Shown in pieces: positions 6,723 to 15,894 of a stretch of DNA of 64,000 nucleotides. The notes under the pieces were generated by a model that was given only the letters and a program-made list of their open reading frames with translations, was not told the origin of the DNA and made no database searches. A program made the translations under genes and the position numbers. This DNA comes from Flavobacterium saccharophilum (GTDB lineage Bacteria > Bacteroidota > Bacteroidia > Flavobacteriales > Flavobacteriaceae), in assembly GCF_900142735.1 (NCBI RefSeq), contig NZ_FRBY01000001.1, positions 930,001 through 994,000 on the forward strand, read 5' to 3'. Each line of letters opens with the position of its first letter. Position 1 is the first letter of the stretch.

Positions 6723-8327
6723 ATGGACACTAACACACTTTTCTCGCAATCGATTTCGTTAAAGGAATTAGGAATTGAAAATGCAAAAGTTCACTATCAA
6801 TTATCTGCAGATGAACTGCATGCTATTACAGTGCAATCAGGACAAGGTGTCGAAAACTCTACAGGAGCATTGGCGATCAATACAGGCGAGTTTACAGGAC
6901 GTTCTCCACAAGATCGTTTTATCGTAAAAGATAGTATTACTGAAGATAAGGTTTGGTGGGGAAATGTAAATATTCCGTTTTCATCAGAAGCTTTCGAAAA
7001 ATTATATAATAAAGTAACACAGTTTTTATCTAATAAAGAAGTATTTGTACGTGACTCATACGTTTGTGCAGATGCTAATTATAGATTAAATGTTCGTGTA
7101 GTAACAGAAACGGCTTGGTCTAATTTGTTCTGTTACAATATGTTTTTAAGACCAGAAGAGTCTGAGTTAGCTAACTTTACTCCAGAATGGACAGTAATTT
7201 GTGCACCAAGTTTTATGGCAGATCCTGCTGTAGACGGAACACGTCAGTCTAATTTTGCTATTTTAGATTTTACTAAAAAAGTAGCGCTTATTGGAGGAAC
7301 AGGATATACAGGAGAAATGAAAAAAGGTATTTTCTCTGCTTTGAATTTCATTTTACCAGTTTTCGAAAATACATTACCAATGCACTGTAGTGCTAATGTT
7401 GGTGAAGCTGGAGATACTGCTATTTTCTTCGGATTATCAGGAACAGGAAAAACTACTTTATCTGCAGATCCTGCACGTAAATTAATTGGTGACGACGAGC
7501 ACGGATGGACTGCTGAAAATACAGTATTTAATTTTGAAGGTGGTTGTTATGCTAAAGTAATCAACTTATCTGAAGAGAATGAACCGGACATTTTTAGAGC
7601 GATCAAAAAAGGAGCACTTTTAGAAAATGTGGTTTTCAAAGCAGGAACAAACGAAGTAGATTATGATGATGTTTCTATCACTCAAAATACACGTGTAAGT
7701 TACCCAATAACACATATTGATAATATTCAGCCAGGTTCTATTGGTCAGAATCCAAAAAATATATTTTTCTTAACGGCAGATTCTTTCGGAATTTTGCCTC
7801 CAATCTCAAAATTGACGCCAGGTCAGGCTGCTTACCACTTTATTTCAGGATATACTGCAAAAGTTGCGGGAACTGAAGCGGGTGTAACAGAACCACAACC
7901 TAACTTCTCAGCTTGTTTTGGAGCGCCATTTATGCCTTTGCACCCAACACGTTATGCAGAAATGCTAACTAAAAAAATGAAAGATGCAGGCGTAAAAGTT
8001 TGGTTAATCAACACAGGTTGGACAGGTGGACCTTACGGAACAGGAAGTCGTATGAAATTAAAATATACTCGTGCCATGATTACTGCTGCATTAAACGGAG
8101 AACTGGATAACGTAGAATTTAAAAATCATGCCGTATTTGGAATTGCAAAACCACAATCTTGCCCTAATGTTCCAGAAGAAATTTTGAATCCGAGAAACAC
8201 TTGGGAAGACAAAGATTTATACGATAAAAAAGCGTTAGAATTAGCTGCGAAATTCAAAGCTAATTTTGCCAAATTTGAAGAATTTGCAAACGAAGAAATC
8301 TTGGCCGGAGCGCCAAAAACGGAATAA
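6723..8327 (+). CDS. pckA: Phosphoenolpyruvate carboxykinase (ATP)
   Basis: Converts oxaloacetate plus ATP to phosphoenolpyruvate, CO2 and ADP, the first committed step of gluconeogenesis, in the cytosol. The 534 residues match the ATP-dependent family (E. coli about 540). Seen: TGRSPQDRF near residue 60 (substrate arginine), the Walker A loop GLSGTGKTTLS near residue 237, the kinase-2 motif LIGDDEHGW just after it, and NTGWTGGPYGTGSR near residue 430. It is monocistronic, with an AT-rich 204-base leader and a strong terminator at 8349. A TAATTTTG at 6556-6563 may be its -7 element, but there is no well-placed TTTG. Codon use is like that of highly expressed neighbours. Confidence 0.97.
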   Translation: MDTNTLFSQSISLKELGIENAKVHYQLSADELHAITVQSGQGVENSTGALAINTGEFTGRSPQDRFIVKDSITEDKVWWGNVNIPFSSEAFEKLYNKVTQFLSNKEVFVRDSYVCADANYRLNVRVVTETAWSNLFCYNMFLRPEESELANFTPEWTVICAPSFMADPAVDGTRQSNFAILDFTKKVALIGGTGYTGEMKKGIFSALNFILPVFENTLPMHCSANVGEAGDTAIFFGLSGTGKTTLSADPARKLIGDDEHGWTAENTVFNFEGGCYAKVINLSEENEPDIFRAIKKGALLENVVFKAGTNEVDYDDVSITQNTRVSYPITHIDNIQPGSIGQNPKNIFFLTADSFGILPPISKLTPGQAAYHFISGYTAKVAGTEAGVTEPQPNFSACFGAPFMPLHPTRYAEMLTKKMKDAGVKVWLINTGWTGGPYGTGSRMKLKYTRAMITAALNGELDNVEFKNHAVFGIAKPQSCPNVPEEILNPRNTWEDKDLYDKKALELAAKFKANFAKFEEFANEEILAGAPKTE

Positions 8328-8348
8328 GGAAAATTACTAATTCAAACT

Positions 8349-8381
8349 AAAAAAAGCTGTTCGTTATGAACAGCTTTTTTG
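8349..8381. terminator. Bidirectional terminator between pckA and phytase
   Basis: AAAAAGCTGTTC (8351-8362) pairs perfectly with GAACAGCTTTTT (8368-8379) around a 5-base loop. T runs flank both sides, so it can end pckA on plus and the phytase gene on minus. Confidence 0.85.
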
Positions 8382-8449
8382 TTTGGTATTCAACCGCAGT
8401 AAAAAAAAATAAATAAAACACTGAAACCTGCGGCTGAAAACCTAAAATA

Positions 8450-9508
8450 TTATTTTTTAGCGGCATCAATACGTTGCTGCATCAAATCCCAGGTGTAATA
8501 ATGAAACGTCATTCCGTTGCTCATGGCTACAAAAAGACCATTTTTATACTTTCCTCCTAAATTAATACTGGTGACATCAGCACCATCGCATTCAATTGTT
8601 GAAGTTGGAATTTCTGCCAATAAAGGATAATTATTCGGGTCGCCTTTTGCGCCTTCTCTTGGATAAACCATAAAGGTATTGGCTTGTTGGTTTGATACTA
8701 AAATATATCCGGTAGAATCTGTTTTTTTGTAAATCGCGATTCCTTCATTATCGGCTTTGAAACCCGTTTTTCCGAAAAGAGCCATTTCTTTATTGTCATT
8801 TAAAGCAGGATCAGCTTTGTATTTTCTGATTCCGAATTGCTCGTCGCAATATAAAATCGTTCCTAATTCATTGTCAACCGCAATAGCTTCGATTTCTTTC
8901 TTTCCGCTGTAAGCGCCAAATTTGCGTACTACTTTTGCGGTTGCAAATTTCCCGTTTCCGGAAAGTTCATATTGCCATAAATAACTTCCTGATGGCCCTG
9001 ACTTTCTTCCTACAACAGCAAAAATTTTGTTGTCACTTGGTCGTGTGTACACGGCAACTCCCATTGGATCACGTAATTCTTCGCCTTCAAAAACGGGAAT
9101 TCCTCCGTTATCAATGGCTTTTAAATCGGGTAAACTGAAGATTCTGATTTTGTTGCTTTCGCGTTCTGTTGTAACGGCAACGTCAACTTTTTTTCCATCG
9201 ATGATTAATCCGTAAGCGATATCAACATTGTTCGGGCGTTTTAAAACTTCTGATTTACCGACAATTTTTCCATTTAAATCAAAAGCATACAAACCACCGT
9301 CAGTGTCTTTATCGGTTCCAACAATAATGCTTTTTGTAGAATCGGTTGGATGAATCCAGATAGAAGGATCATCAGTATCGTGAGGCAAAGCTTCAGTAAC
9401 GGTTGTTGGTTTAACTGCGTTTGCAGCAACGGGCGCTAATTTATCATCTTTACAGGAAATGAATAAAACACTTAAAAGTAAAAAAGCGATTATAGAATTA
9501 TTTTTCAT
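8450..9508 (-). CDS. Beta-propeller phytase, lipoprotein
   Basis: A 352-residue predicted lipoprotein (MKNNSIIAFLLLSVLFISC) of the 3-phytase/beta-propeller (Bacillus PhyC) family. It would release phosphate from calcium-phytate outside the inner membrane. Family marks: DTDDPSIWIHPTDSTKSIIVGTDKDTDGGLYAF at the start, GLIIDGKKVDVAVTTER, RDPMGVAVYTRPSDNK, EIEAIAVDNELGTILYCDEQFGIRKY and, near the end, ECDGADVTSINLGG. The acidic residues in these blades are calcium or phosphate ligands in the family. It is the second gene after a TonB-dependent receptor, 72 bases apart, an arrangement that suggests coupled hydrolysis and uptake. The specific ligand of the receptor is not proven. Confidence 0.9.
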   Translation of the reverse strand: MKNNSIIAFLLLSVLFISCKDDKLAPVAANAVKPTTVTEALPHDTDDPSIWIHPTDSTKSIIVGTDKDTDGGLYAFDLNGKIVGKSEVLKRPNNVDIAYGLIIDGKKVDVAVTTERESNKIRIFSLPDLKAIDNGGIPVFEGEELRDPMGVAVYTRPSDNKIFAVVGRKSGPSGSYLWQYELSGNGKFATAKVVRKFGAYSGKKEIEAIAVDNELGTILYCDEQFGIRKYKADPALNDNKEMALFGKTGFKADNEGIAIYKKTDSTGYILVSNQQANTFMVYPREGAKGDPNNYPLLAEIPTSTIECDGADVTSINLGGKYKNGLFVAMSNGMTFHYYTWDLMQQRIDAAKK

Positions 9509-9580
9509 TCTGATTTTTATTTAATAAAATTAGACAGAACCCCAAAGTCCTGTCTAATTTAAGAATTTTAAAATTGGTTA

Positions 9581-12391
9581 TTACAAGTCAAATTTCAATC
9601 CCAAATTGTAACGGGCCTGATAGTATTCAGCTTGTTTGGTGTGCGCTTCAACTCCTTGGTAGTAACGCAACGGTTGGTTTGTTAAGTTGTTGGCTTCAGC
9701 AAAAACGCGAAGTTGTTTTGTAATTTTGAAAGAAGCATTGGCGTCTAAGAAAAACTGCTTGTCATAATAACTGTCTTTGTAAGACTCAGAACCCAATTCA
9801 TCTAAATAATCTGATGTGAAATTGGTTGAAACTCTGGCTGAAAAACGTTTGTTTTCCCAGGACAATGAACCATTAAACATATGTGGTGTTGTTCCCGGAA
9901 GGCTAATGTCATTTCTTTCATTTCCATCTTCGTCAGCAATTCCTTTTGCTTTTGATTTTGTGTACGTGTAGTTCAGATAGATTCCAAATCCTTTTAAGAA
10001 TTTACCTGGCAAGAAATCTAACTGACGTTGAAAAGCCACTTCAAATCCGTAAACGTCAACTTTATCCCCGTTTCTTGATTGTACAAATGACCAGTTTTCT
10101 CCAACCGGAATTGGGTTGATCTGATTTGGAAAATCATTAGCAAATTTTACGCTGTCGTATTGATTATCGCTGTAATTGTAAATGAAATCATTTAATCTTT
10201 TGTAGAAAACACCACCAGAAATCAAACCAACTGATTTGAAATAATTCTCAGCCATGAAATCATAGTTATAAGAATACGTTGCATCCAAATCTGGATTTCC
10301 AGCTGTAATTTCTTTATCTGCAGCAATATTGTTTACATAAGGAGCTAGTGCATAATAGTTTGGACGAGCCAAAGCTGTTGTTGCAGCCGCTCTTAAAACC
10401 AAATCTTTCGTTGCATTATATTGAAATGAAATGCTTGGTAATAAATTAGTGTAAGAGTTTGTAGTGTTGATTTCACTTTCTAATTCCTCTTCATCCAAAA
10501 CTCTGTTTCCTGTATAATCGATATGAGTATTCTCTAAACGGAAACCTAAAACCATGGAAAGTTTGTCGTTAAAATCCTGATCCCATCTTACGTAAGCCGC
10601 ATAGATATTTTCTTTAGCATTGTAATTAACTGCTAAATATTCTGCCGGATCTGCTTCTTTGTCAAATAACGCTGAATTGTTCAAATCTAAACTTCCTAAG
10701 AAATTGGCAGATGCAAAAGTTCCTGGTACATATTTGCTTCCTGAATTGAATCCTTTTCCGTCATAATAACTTGTTGGGACTTCAGATAATAATCCCATTC
10801 CGTCATTGATTGGCTCATAAGAATAGAACATATTATTTCTTTCTTTTTCTTTCAAACGCAATCTAAGCCCCGTTCTAAGTCTTCCTTTTTCCGAAGGAAT
10901 AACGGTGAAAGGGAAACGAATGTTGATTTTTGCACCAAATTCACTTTCGCTTGTCTCATCTGTATTTTCTGTAACCGAATCAAATTCGAATTCATCTGTA
11001 GATTCACCAACCGTTGTCATTAAAGGAAATCTAGGATCAGATAAATTTTCCATCATTTCCAAACCTGTCTGACGGTATTCGATATAACGCTCTTGCGGAC
11101 GATATTCTCTCGCTTTTGCATAATTCGCAGACCAGTCTAAATCTAATTTAGAGTTGATCAAATGTTCTCCACGAATTGAGTAATTCTGAACACGCTGATC
11201 TTCTAATCTTCTGTTTTTGTTTCTGTCGTTGTCAACCCCACCTTTTGTCTGGCGTTTTACACGACCTTCAAAACCAATAATTTCTTCTCCATTGTAAAGA
11301 GGTTCAATATCATCATAAGTAGTTCTGAAACGGTTTTCTCTATCATCTCTCCAGTTATAAATGGCATTGGCAAAAATGGTATTGTTTTCGTCAAATTTAT
11401 AATCTAAAGCAACAGAACCACTTCGGCGAATACGTTGAACATCATATTTTCTAACTTCAGAAGCCTGTAAATATTCATTTCCGAAATCATCTTTTACCCA
11501 TTCGTTTTCAATATTATCAGATCCGTAATCTACATTATTATACGATCCGCTGAAAACTGCTCCTAATTTATTGTCGAAAAAACGATTTCCATAAACCAAT
11601 CCGGCTGTATAAGAAGCATGCTCGCGAATTGGCAAATAACCTCCCGCTAGTGTTGCAGAAATTCTTTCGCCGTTTGGAGTTGCTCTTGTAATTAAATTTA
11701 CAGAACCTCCAATGGCATCAGCATCCATGTCTGATGTTAAGGTTTTGTTTACTTCGATAGTCGAAATCATATCAGACGGAATTAAGTCCATTTGTACGTT
11801 TCTGTTGTCTCCTTCTGCAGATGGAATTCGGTCACCATTTAAAGTTACCGAGTTCAATGACGGAGCCAAACCTCTAATAATAATATTACGAGCCTCTCCC
11901 TGGTCATTTTGCATGGTAATACCTGGAACACGTTTTAAAGCATCTCCAACGTTGGCATCAGGAAAACGACCCATTTGGTCAGATGAAATTACGTTTCCGA
12001 TGTTTTTATTATTTTTTTGTTGATTCAGCGCTTTGGCCTGACCTTTTAAAATGTCTCCAACCACCACTTCATTTAACTCAGTTCCCGAAGTTTTAAGTGC
12101 AAAATCAAGAACATTATTTTTGCCTGCTTCTACTTTGATTTCCTGAGTTGTTGTCGTATATCCAATATATTTTACTTGTATTTGATAAGTTCCTTCATTA
12201 ATATTAAGCAATTCAAAACGACCATTATAGTCCGAAACGGTGTATTTGTTTTCACCCACAATTTGAATCATTGCTCCTGGTAAAGGAAGCTTGTCGTCTG
12301 CATCTAATGCTTTTCCTGAGATAATTGCTTTTTGAGCATACCCGGAAAAGGTTAATAATGCAAACATTAGTAATAAATAAATTTTTTTCAT
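9581..12391 (-). CDS. TonB-dependent outer-membrane receptor next to phytase
   Basis: A 936-residue outer-membrane transporter. In order: signal peptide (1-19), carboxypeptidase-regulatory-like beta domain (about 20-105, ISGKALDADDKLPLPGAMIQIVGE), plug domain (about 125-235, NVGDALKRVPGITMQ, NIIIRGLAPSLNSVTLNG, IEVNKTLTSDMDADAIGGSVNL), then a 22-strand-type barrel ending in the usual aromatic C-terminal strand (YNLGLKFDL). It is not accompanied by a SusD partner, so it is of the stand-alone receptor type. The phytase gene follows directly. Inferred role: import of phosphate-containing products or calcium-phytate complexes powered by TonB/ExbBD. No Pho-type box was recognised upstream. Confidence 0.93.
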   Translation of the reverse strand: MKKIYLLLMFALLTFSGYAQKAIISGKALDADDKLPLPGAMIQIVGENKYTVSDYNGRFELLNINEGTYQIQVKYIGYTTTTQEIKVEAGKNNVLDFALKTSGTELNEVVVGDILKGQAKALNQQKNNKNIGNVISSDQMGRFPDANVGDALKRVPGITMQNDQGEARNIIIRGLAPSLNSVTLNGDRIPSAEGDNRNVQMDLIPSDMISTIEVNKTLTSDMDADAIGGSVNLITRATPNGERISATLAGGYLPIREHASYTAGLVYGNRFFDNKLGAVFSGSYNNVDYGSDNIENEWVKDDFGNEYLQASEVRKYDVQRIRRSGSVALDYKFDENNTIFANAIYNWRDDRENRFRTTYDDIEPLYNGEEIIGFEGRVKRQTKGGVDNDRNKNRRLEDQRVQNYSIRGEHLINSKLDLDWSANYAKAREYRPQERYIEYRQTGLEMMENLSDPRFPLMTTVGESTDEFEFDSVTENTDETSESEFGAKINIRFPFTVIPSEKGRLRTGLRLRLKEKERNNMFYSYEPINDGMGLLSEVPTSYYDGKGFNSGSKYVPGTFASANFLGSLDLNNSALFDKEADPAEYLAVNYNAKENIYAAYVRWDQDFNDKLSMVLGFRLENTHIDYTGNRVLDEEELESEINTTNSYTNLLPSISFQYNATKDLVLRAAATTALARPNYYALAPYVNNIAADKEITAGNPDLDATYSYNYDFMAENYFKSVGLISGGVFYKRLNDFIYNYSDNQYDSVKFANDFPNQINPIPVGENWSFVQSRNGDKVDVYGFEVAFQRQLDFLPGKFLKGFGIYLNYTYTKSKAKGIADEDGNERNDISLPGTTPHMFNGSLSWENKRFSARVSTNFTSDYLDELGSESYKDSYYDKQFFLDANASFKITKQLRVFAEANNLTNQPLRYYQGVEAHTKQAEYYQARYNLGLKFDL

Positions 12392-12625
12392 TAGTTTTTT
12401 AGTTTGATTTTGGTTGCGAAACTAGAACCTTAGTATTACTAAAAGCCTTTAAAAAAATTAACATACTGTTATGATTCTTGCGAAAAAGAGAAAGTTATTA
12501 ATGTTTAAATAACATTTATTTAGAACAAATTTTTTATTGTCAAGTAAAAACAAATCAACTATTTACCTCAGAATTAATTTTTTGGCGTTAAATTTGCCTT
12601 ATCAATCAATCAAAAATCATCAATC

Positions 12626-13726
12626 ATGTTAAAACAATTTTTTATCCTTTGTTCTGGAGCCGACCGAGATCTACTCGAAGGCTGTTCAGAAGGTGAACAA
12701 ACCAAATATGTTGGTATTGGGGCCACCGTTTTTTTTACTGCAGTTATGGCTTTTCTGGCCAGTGCTTATGCGCTTTTTACTGTTTTTGATTCTATTTATC
12801 CTGCCCTTATTTTTGGATTTGTCTGGAGTTTATTGATCTTCAATTTAGACCGATTTATTGTTTCGACTATCAAAAAGAGAGATCGATTTATGGATGAATT
12901 TCTGCAAGCGACTCCCCGTATTGCGCTGGCGATTATTATTGCCATCGTAATTTCAAAACCATTAGAAATTAAAATTTTCGAAAAAGAAATCAATACTGTT
13001 TTATTGAAGGAAAAAAACGAAATGGAATTGGCCAATAAAAAACAAATTGGAACCTATTTCAAATCGGATTTAGATAAAAATAAAGCTGAGATTGTAGCTT
13101 TAAAGGCAGATATACTAAAGAAAGAAAAAGAAGTAAACGCTTTATATTCAACTTACATTACAGAAGCAGAAGGAACTTCCGGAACTAAAAAGTTAGGGAA
13201 GGGTCCTGTCTATAAAGAGAAACGCGAGAAACACGATGCCATCTTAAAAGAATTCGAAACCTTAAAAACAACTAACGAAGCAAAAATTGCCGAGAAAGAA
13301 AAAGCAGGCAAACAATTGCAAGCCGATTTAGATAAAAAAGTTTCACAAACACAACCGATTATTGAAGGTTTTGATGGTTTAATGGCCAGGATTAACGCTT
13401 TGAATAAATTACCATGGCTGCCTTCTTTCTTTATAATGTTATTGTTTTTGGCGATCGAAACCTCTCCAATTATTGCCAAATTGTTAGCGCCAAAAGGCGA
13501 ATTCGACTTTAAACAGGAAGAAGCGGAAACAGCGATGAAAGCGACATTGGAACAAAACAAATACCAACGCGAATTACTTAAGAAAACGAGTGCTCAAATG
13601 CACGACAGGGTTTATGCTGATATTGCTGAGGATAAAAGTTTATACGATCTGCAACGTAAAAATGCAAAAGAATTATTAGAATTACAGTCGAATAGTTTTG
13701 TAGAAAAACAGAAAGCTACTCTCTAA
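12626..13726 (+). CDS. DUF4407 membrane protein with coiled coil
   Basis: A 366-residue inner-membrane protein of the DUF4407 family. The N-terminal FFILCSGADRDLLEGCSEGEQTKY and FNLDRFIVSTIKKRDRFMDE are characteristic. Hydrophobic segments lie near residues 30-52, 58-76, 100-117 and 255-275. Between the third and fourth is a long charged coiled coil (about 125-245), and another polar helical stretch follows the last segment. The topology is thus a membrane anchor with a large helical loop. The function is unknown. A TAAATTTG word at 12589-12596, 30 bases before the start, fits a Bacteroidetes -7 element. It is a single-gene unit ending at a bidirectional terminator. Confidence 0.85.
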   Translation: MLKQFFILCSGADRDLLEGCSEGEQTKYVGIGATVFFTAVMAFLASAYALFTVFDSIYPALIFGFVWSLLIFNLDRFIVSTIKKRDRFMDEFLQATPRIALAIIIAIVISKPLEIKIFEKEINTVLLKEKNEMELANKKQIGTYFKSDLDKNKAEIVALKADILKKEKEVNALYSTYITEAEGTSGTKKLGKGPVYKEKREKHDAILKEFETLKTTNEAKIAEKEKAGKQLQADLDKKVSQTQPIIEGFDGLMARINALNKLPWLPSFFIMLLFLAIETSPIIAKLLAPKGEFDFKQEEAETAMKATLEQNKYQRELLKKTSAQMHDRVYADIAEDKSLYDLQRKNAKELLELQSNSFVEKQKATL

Positions 13727-13771
13727 GTCATAAAGTTTGAAAGTCGAAAGTCTTAAAGTCTGAAAAACTAA

Positions 13772-13806
13772 AAAGCCAGAAATTTCTATTTCTGGCTTTC
13801 TTTTTT
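13772..13806. terminator. Bidirectional terminator inside a larger inverted repeat
   Basis: AAAGCCAGAAAT (13772-13783) pairs perfectly with ATTTCTGGCTTT (13788-13799) across a TTCT loop, followed by a T run. It is flanked by decayed AAAGTCGAAAGTC/GACTTTCGACTTT arms (about 13730-13763 and 13816-13853). It serves the convergent DUF4407 and PH-domain genes. Confidence 0.8.
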
Positions 13807-13856
13807 ATATAAAGTGAATGACTTTTAAACTTTCGACTTTATGACTTTCGACTAAA

Positions 13857-14576
13857 TTACATATAACTTAAAATCTCTTTTTTATAAGCATCATATTCAC
13901 CTTGCATGATCAATCCGTTATCAAGAAGTTTTTTATAATTCTGTAATTTATCAAAAAGTTCTTCTTTGGATAATTCACTTAATTTACGTTCTCCTGTTGA
14001 AGTTGGAGTAGGTTGAATTGGTTCATATGTTTCATAAGATGGAGAAGGGGTAACAGCTGGCATAATTTCAGCATAATTCGTTACTTCTTCAGTTTCTACT
14101 TCTTCAATTGCTTCTTCTACCTCTTCATATTCGTATTCTGGTTCAATAACTTCCTGAATTGGTGTTGCAGTGACAACTGGGTTTTTCAAGATATCCAATT
14201 GCTCTTTAGCATACGTATAAATTTTTCTTGCCTGAATTTTAGGAATATAATCTATTGAAACCTGAATGTCTGTTTTTGTAGAAAAAGAGAACTCTGATCC
14301 TAATATATTTTCTTTTACAAAAGTCCCCACGATTTCATCCCAGGTATAATCCGTAAAGTCCATTGAAAGACCTAAGTTTTTAGGTTTACAGATAATAATT
14401 CTTTTGTTTGTTAATACAATACTATCTGGAAAAACAGTAATTGCAGGTTTTTTTTGAACCGCGATATATCCAACTTCCTCACCCTTCATCAATAAATCAT
14501 TGAGTTTTGAAGTGATTTTTTCAATCGCTTTTGGATCTTGTTCTTCGTTTAGAAATTTTTTAAATTGTTCTTTCAT
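13857..14576 (-). CDS. PH-domain/SHOCT-domain protein
   Basis: A 239-residue soluble protein without a signal peptide. Residues about 30-135 fit a bacterial PH-like (YokE/bPH) domain: GYIAVQKKPAITVFPDSIVLTNKRIIIC, then DFTDYTWDEIVGTFVKENILGSEFSF. A glutamate-rich low-complexity linker (about 150-195) follows. The last 45 residues (LSELSKEELFDKLQNYKKLLDNGLIMQGEYDAYKKEIL) are a SHOCT helix pair, often an oligomerisation or substrate-presenting tail. The biochemical role is unknown. The nearest same-strand gene starts 98 bases upstream. Confidence 0.75.
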   Translation of the reverse strand: MKEQFKKFLNEEQDPKAIEKITSKLNDLLMKGEEVGYIAVQKKPAITVFPDSIVLTNKRIIICKPKNLGLSMDFTDYTWDEIVGTFVKENILGSEFSFSTKTDIQVSIDYIPKIQARKIYTYAKEQLDILKNPVVTATPIQEVIEPEYEYEEVEEAIEEVETEEVTNYAEIMPAVTPSPSYETYEPIQPTPTSTGERKLSELSKEELFDKLQNYKKLLDNGLIMQGEYDAYKKEILSYM

Positions 14577-14674
14577 GTTTGATAAATTGCTAAGTAACTG
14601 AGTTGCTAAGTTTTTGACTGATGCTGCAAATGTAATGCCTAATTTTCTAATTGCTCCGCCTGTTCGGTAAAAAA

Positions 14675-15043
14675 TTACCTCGGGTCGATAATTTCGTTCT
14701 GAATTTTCTTTGTCAAACTTTTGAAAACCAATTCATACGAATGATCGATAAGTTCTTTTATAAAAGCGGTCGATAAACTGCCGTTCAGCGCAATAGTATT
14801 CCAGTGTACTTTGCTCATATGAAAGCCTGGTTTTATTTCATCATATTCGGCTCGTAGTTCCTGTGCGCGTTCCGGATCGCATTTTAAATTGACTGAAGGC
14901 TCATTCTTTTCCCATTGTGATAAGGAAGATAAAGCAAACATTTTTCCGCCCACTTTAAAAACCAAAGTGTCTTCATCAAAAGGGAAATGTTCGCTGACAC
15001 CTTTTTTAGAAAGACAATATTCGTAATACGTTTCTAGATTCAT
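14675..15043 (-). CDS. MmcQ/YjbR family protein
   Basis: A 122-residue protein with the MmcQ/YjbR fold signature: YCLSKKGVSEHFPFDEDTLVFKVGGKMFALSSL, then PSVNLKCDPERAQELRAEY and PGFHMSKVHWNTIALNGSL. The fold resembles CyaY and winged DNA-binding proteins; a direct DNA-binding role has been proposed for some members but the function is not settled. It follows the DUF4260 gene by nine bases and ends a three-gene run (GNAT, DUF4260, MmcQ) on the minus strand. Confidence 0.88.
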   Translation of the reverse strand: MNLETYYEYCLSKKGVSEHFPFDEDTLVFKVGGKMFALSSLSQWEKNEPSVNLKCDPERAQELRAEYDEIKPGFHMSKVHWNTIALNGSLSTAFIKELIDHSYELVFKSLTKKIQNEIIDPR

Positions 15044-15052
15044 AATTCCTTA

Positions 15053-15403
15053 TTATTTACCAATTTCGCCTAAATGCGTGTATTTAAAACCACTTTCATA
15101 TTTTAAACCGTATCCAAAAAATCGATCCATTGCTGAATGTGAAAATAAAATAATTCCTGTAAGTTGTAATATTTCAACTTTAAAATAACAGCCTAAAATA
15201 TACAACAAAACTGCAATTCCCCGATGATGAAATATATTATATAAAAAAGCACCACTTTTATTTCCAAAGAGATAACCAAGCATCGAAAAATCGGGTGCTA
15301 AAATTAAGACTAAAAACCACCACCATTGATAATTTAAAAGACTAAACAAATAGATTCCAAATATAAATAAACCTAATTCTTCAAGTTTTATTATTGTTTT
15401 CAT
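15053..15403 (-). CDS. DUF4260 small membrane protein
   Basis: A 116-residue hydrophobic protein with about four membrane segments. WWWFLVLILAPDFSMLGYLFGNKSGAFLYNIFHHRGIAVLLY, HSAMDRFFGYGLKYESGFKYTHLG are the hallmarks of DUF4260. The conserved His-His and Asp-Arg pairs hint at a functional site, but no activity is known. Its start overlaps the end of the GNAT gene by four bases, so translation of the two is probably coupled. Confidence 0.85.
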   Translation of the reverse strand: MKTIIKLEELGLFIFGIYLFSLLNYQWWWFLVLILAPDFSMLGYLFGNKSGAFLYNIFHHRGIAVLLYILGCYFKVEILQLTGIILFSHSAMDRFFGYGLKYESGFKYTHLGEIGK

Positions 15404-15804
15404 AATTTCTTCTCCATCATTTTTTCAGGATGCTCTAAAGTTTTAAAACCGAATTTCTCATATAAAAAATGGGCATCTGTTGTGGCCAATCTCCAAATTT
15501 GAATGTTTTTTAAAATGGGTTCGTTCATCATGTTTTCAATTAAAATAGAGGAGTAGCCTTTGCCGCGATGTTCCTCAGTAATAAAAACATCCATTACATA
15601 TCCAAAAACCACATAATCTGTAATGACACGTGCGAAACCAATTTGTTTATCATCGAGATAGATTCCAAAACAAACCGAAGCATCAATAGTAGTTTGAACT
15701 TCATCAATAGTTCGGCCGGCTGCCCAATAAATATCTTTTAGAAAGTTTTGTATGAACTGAACATCAAGTTTGTTTTTATCAGTAGAAACGGTAATTTGAT
15801 TCAT
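15400..15804 (-). CDS. GNAT family N-acetyltransferase
   Basis: A 134-residue single-domain GNAT acetyltransferase, which would transfer an acetyl group from acetyl-CoA to an amine substrate in the cytosol. The acetyl-CoA pyrophosphate loop is seen as EEHRGKGYSSIL (R-G-x-G-x-S), preceded by the beta strand VMDVFIT, and followed by a family-typical HFLYEKFGFKTLE. The length is normal. The substrate cannot be deduced. First gene of the GNAT-DUF4260-MmcQ run; its upstream spacer consists of CTTAG-type repeats. Confidence 0.85.
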   Translation of the reverse strand: MNQITVSTDKNKLDVQFIQNFLKDIYWAAGRTIDEVQTTIDASVCFGIYLDDKQIGFARVITDYVVFGYVMDVFITEEHRGKGYSSILIENMMNEPILKNIQIWRLATTDAHFLYEKFGFKTLEHPEKMMEKKL

Positions 15805-15821
15805 TTTTTTTGAATAGGTTC

Positions 15822-15893
15822 TGAGGTACTAAGGTTCTTAGATACTAAGGAAACTAAGCTTCTTAGTATCTAAGAACCTTAGCAACTTATTTT
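15822..15893. repeat. CTTAG-type degenerate repeat (second copy)
   Basis: Short words such as GTACTAAGGTTCTTAG and AGTATCTAAGAACCTTAG form an imperfect inverted repeat across this gap. They belong to the same family as the repeats at 2543-2612. Confidence 0.65.
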
Positions 15894-15894
15894 A

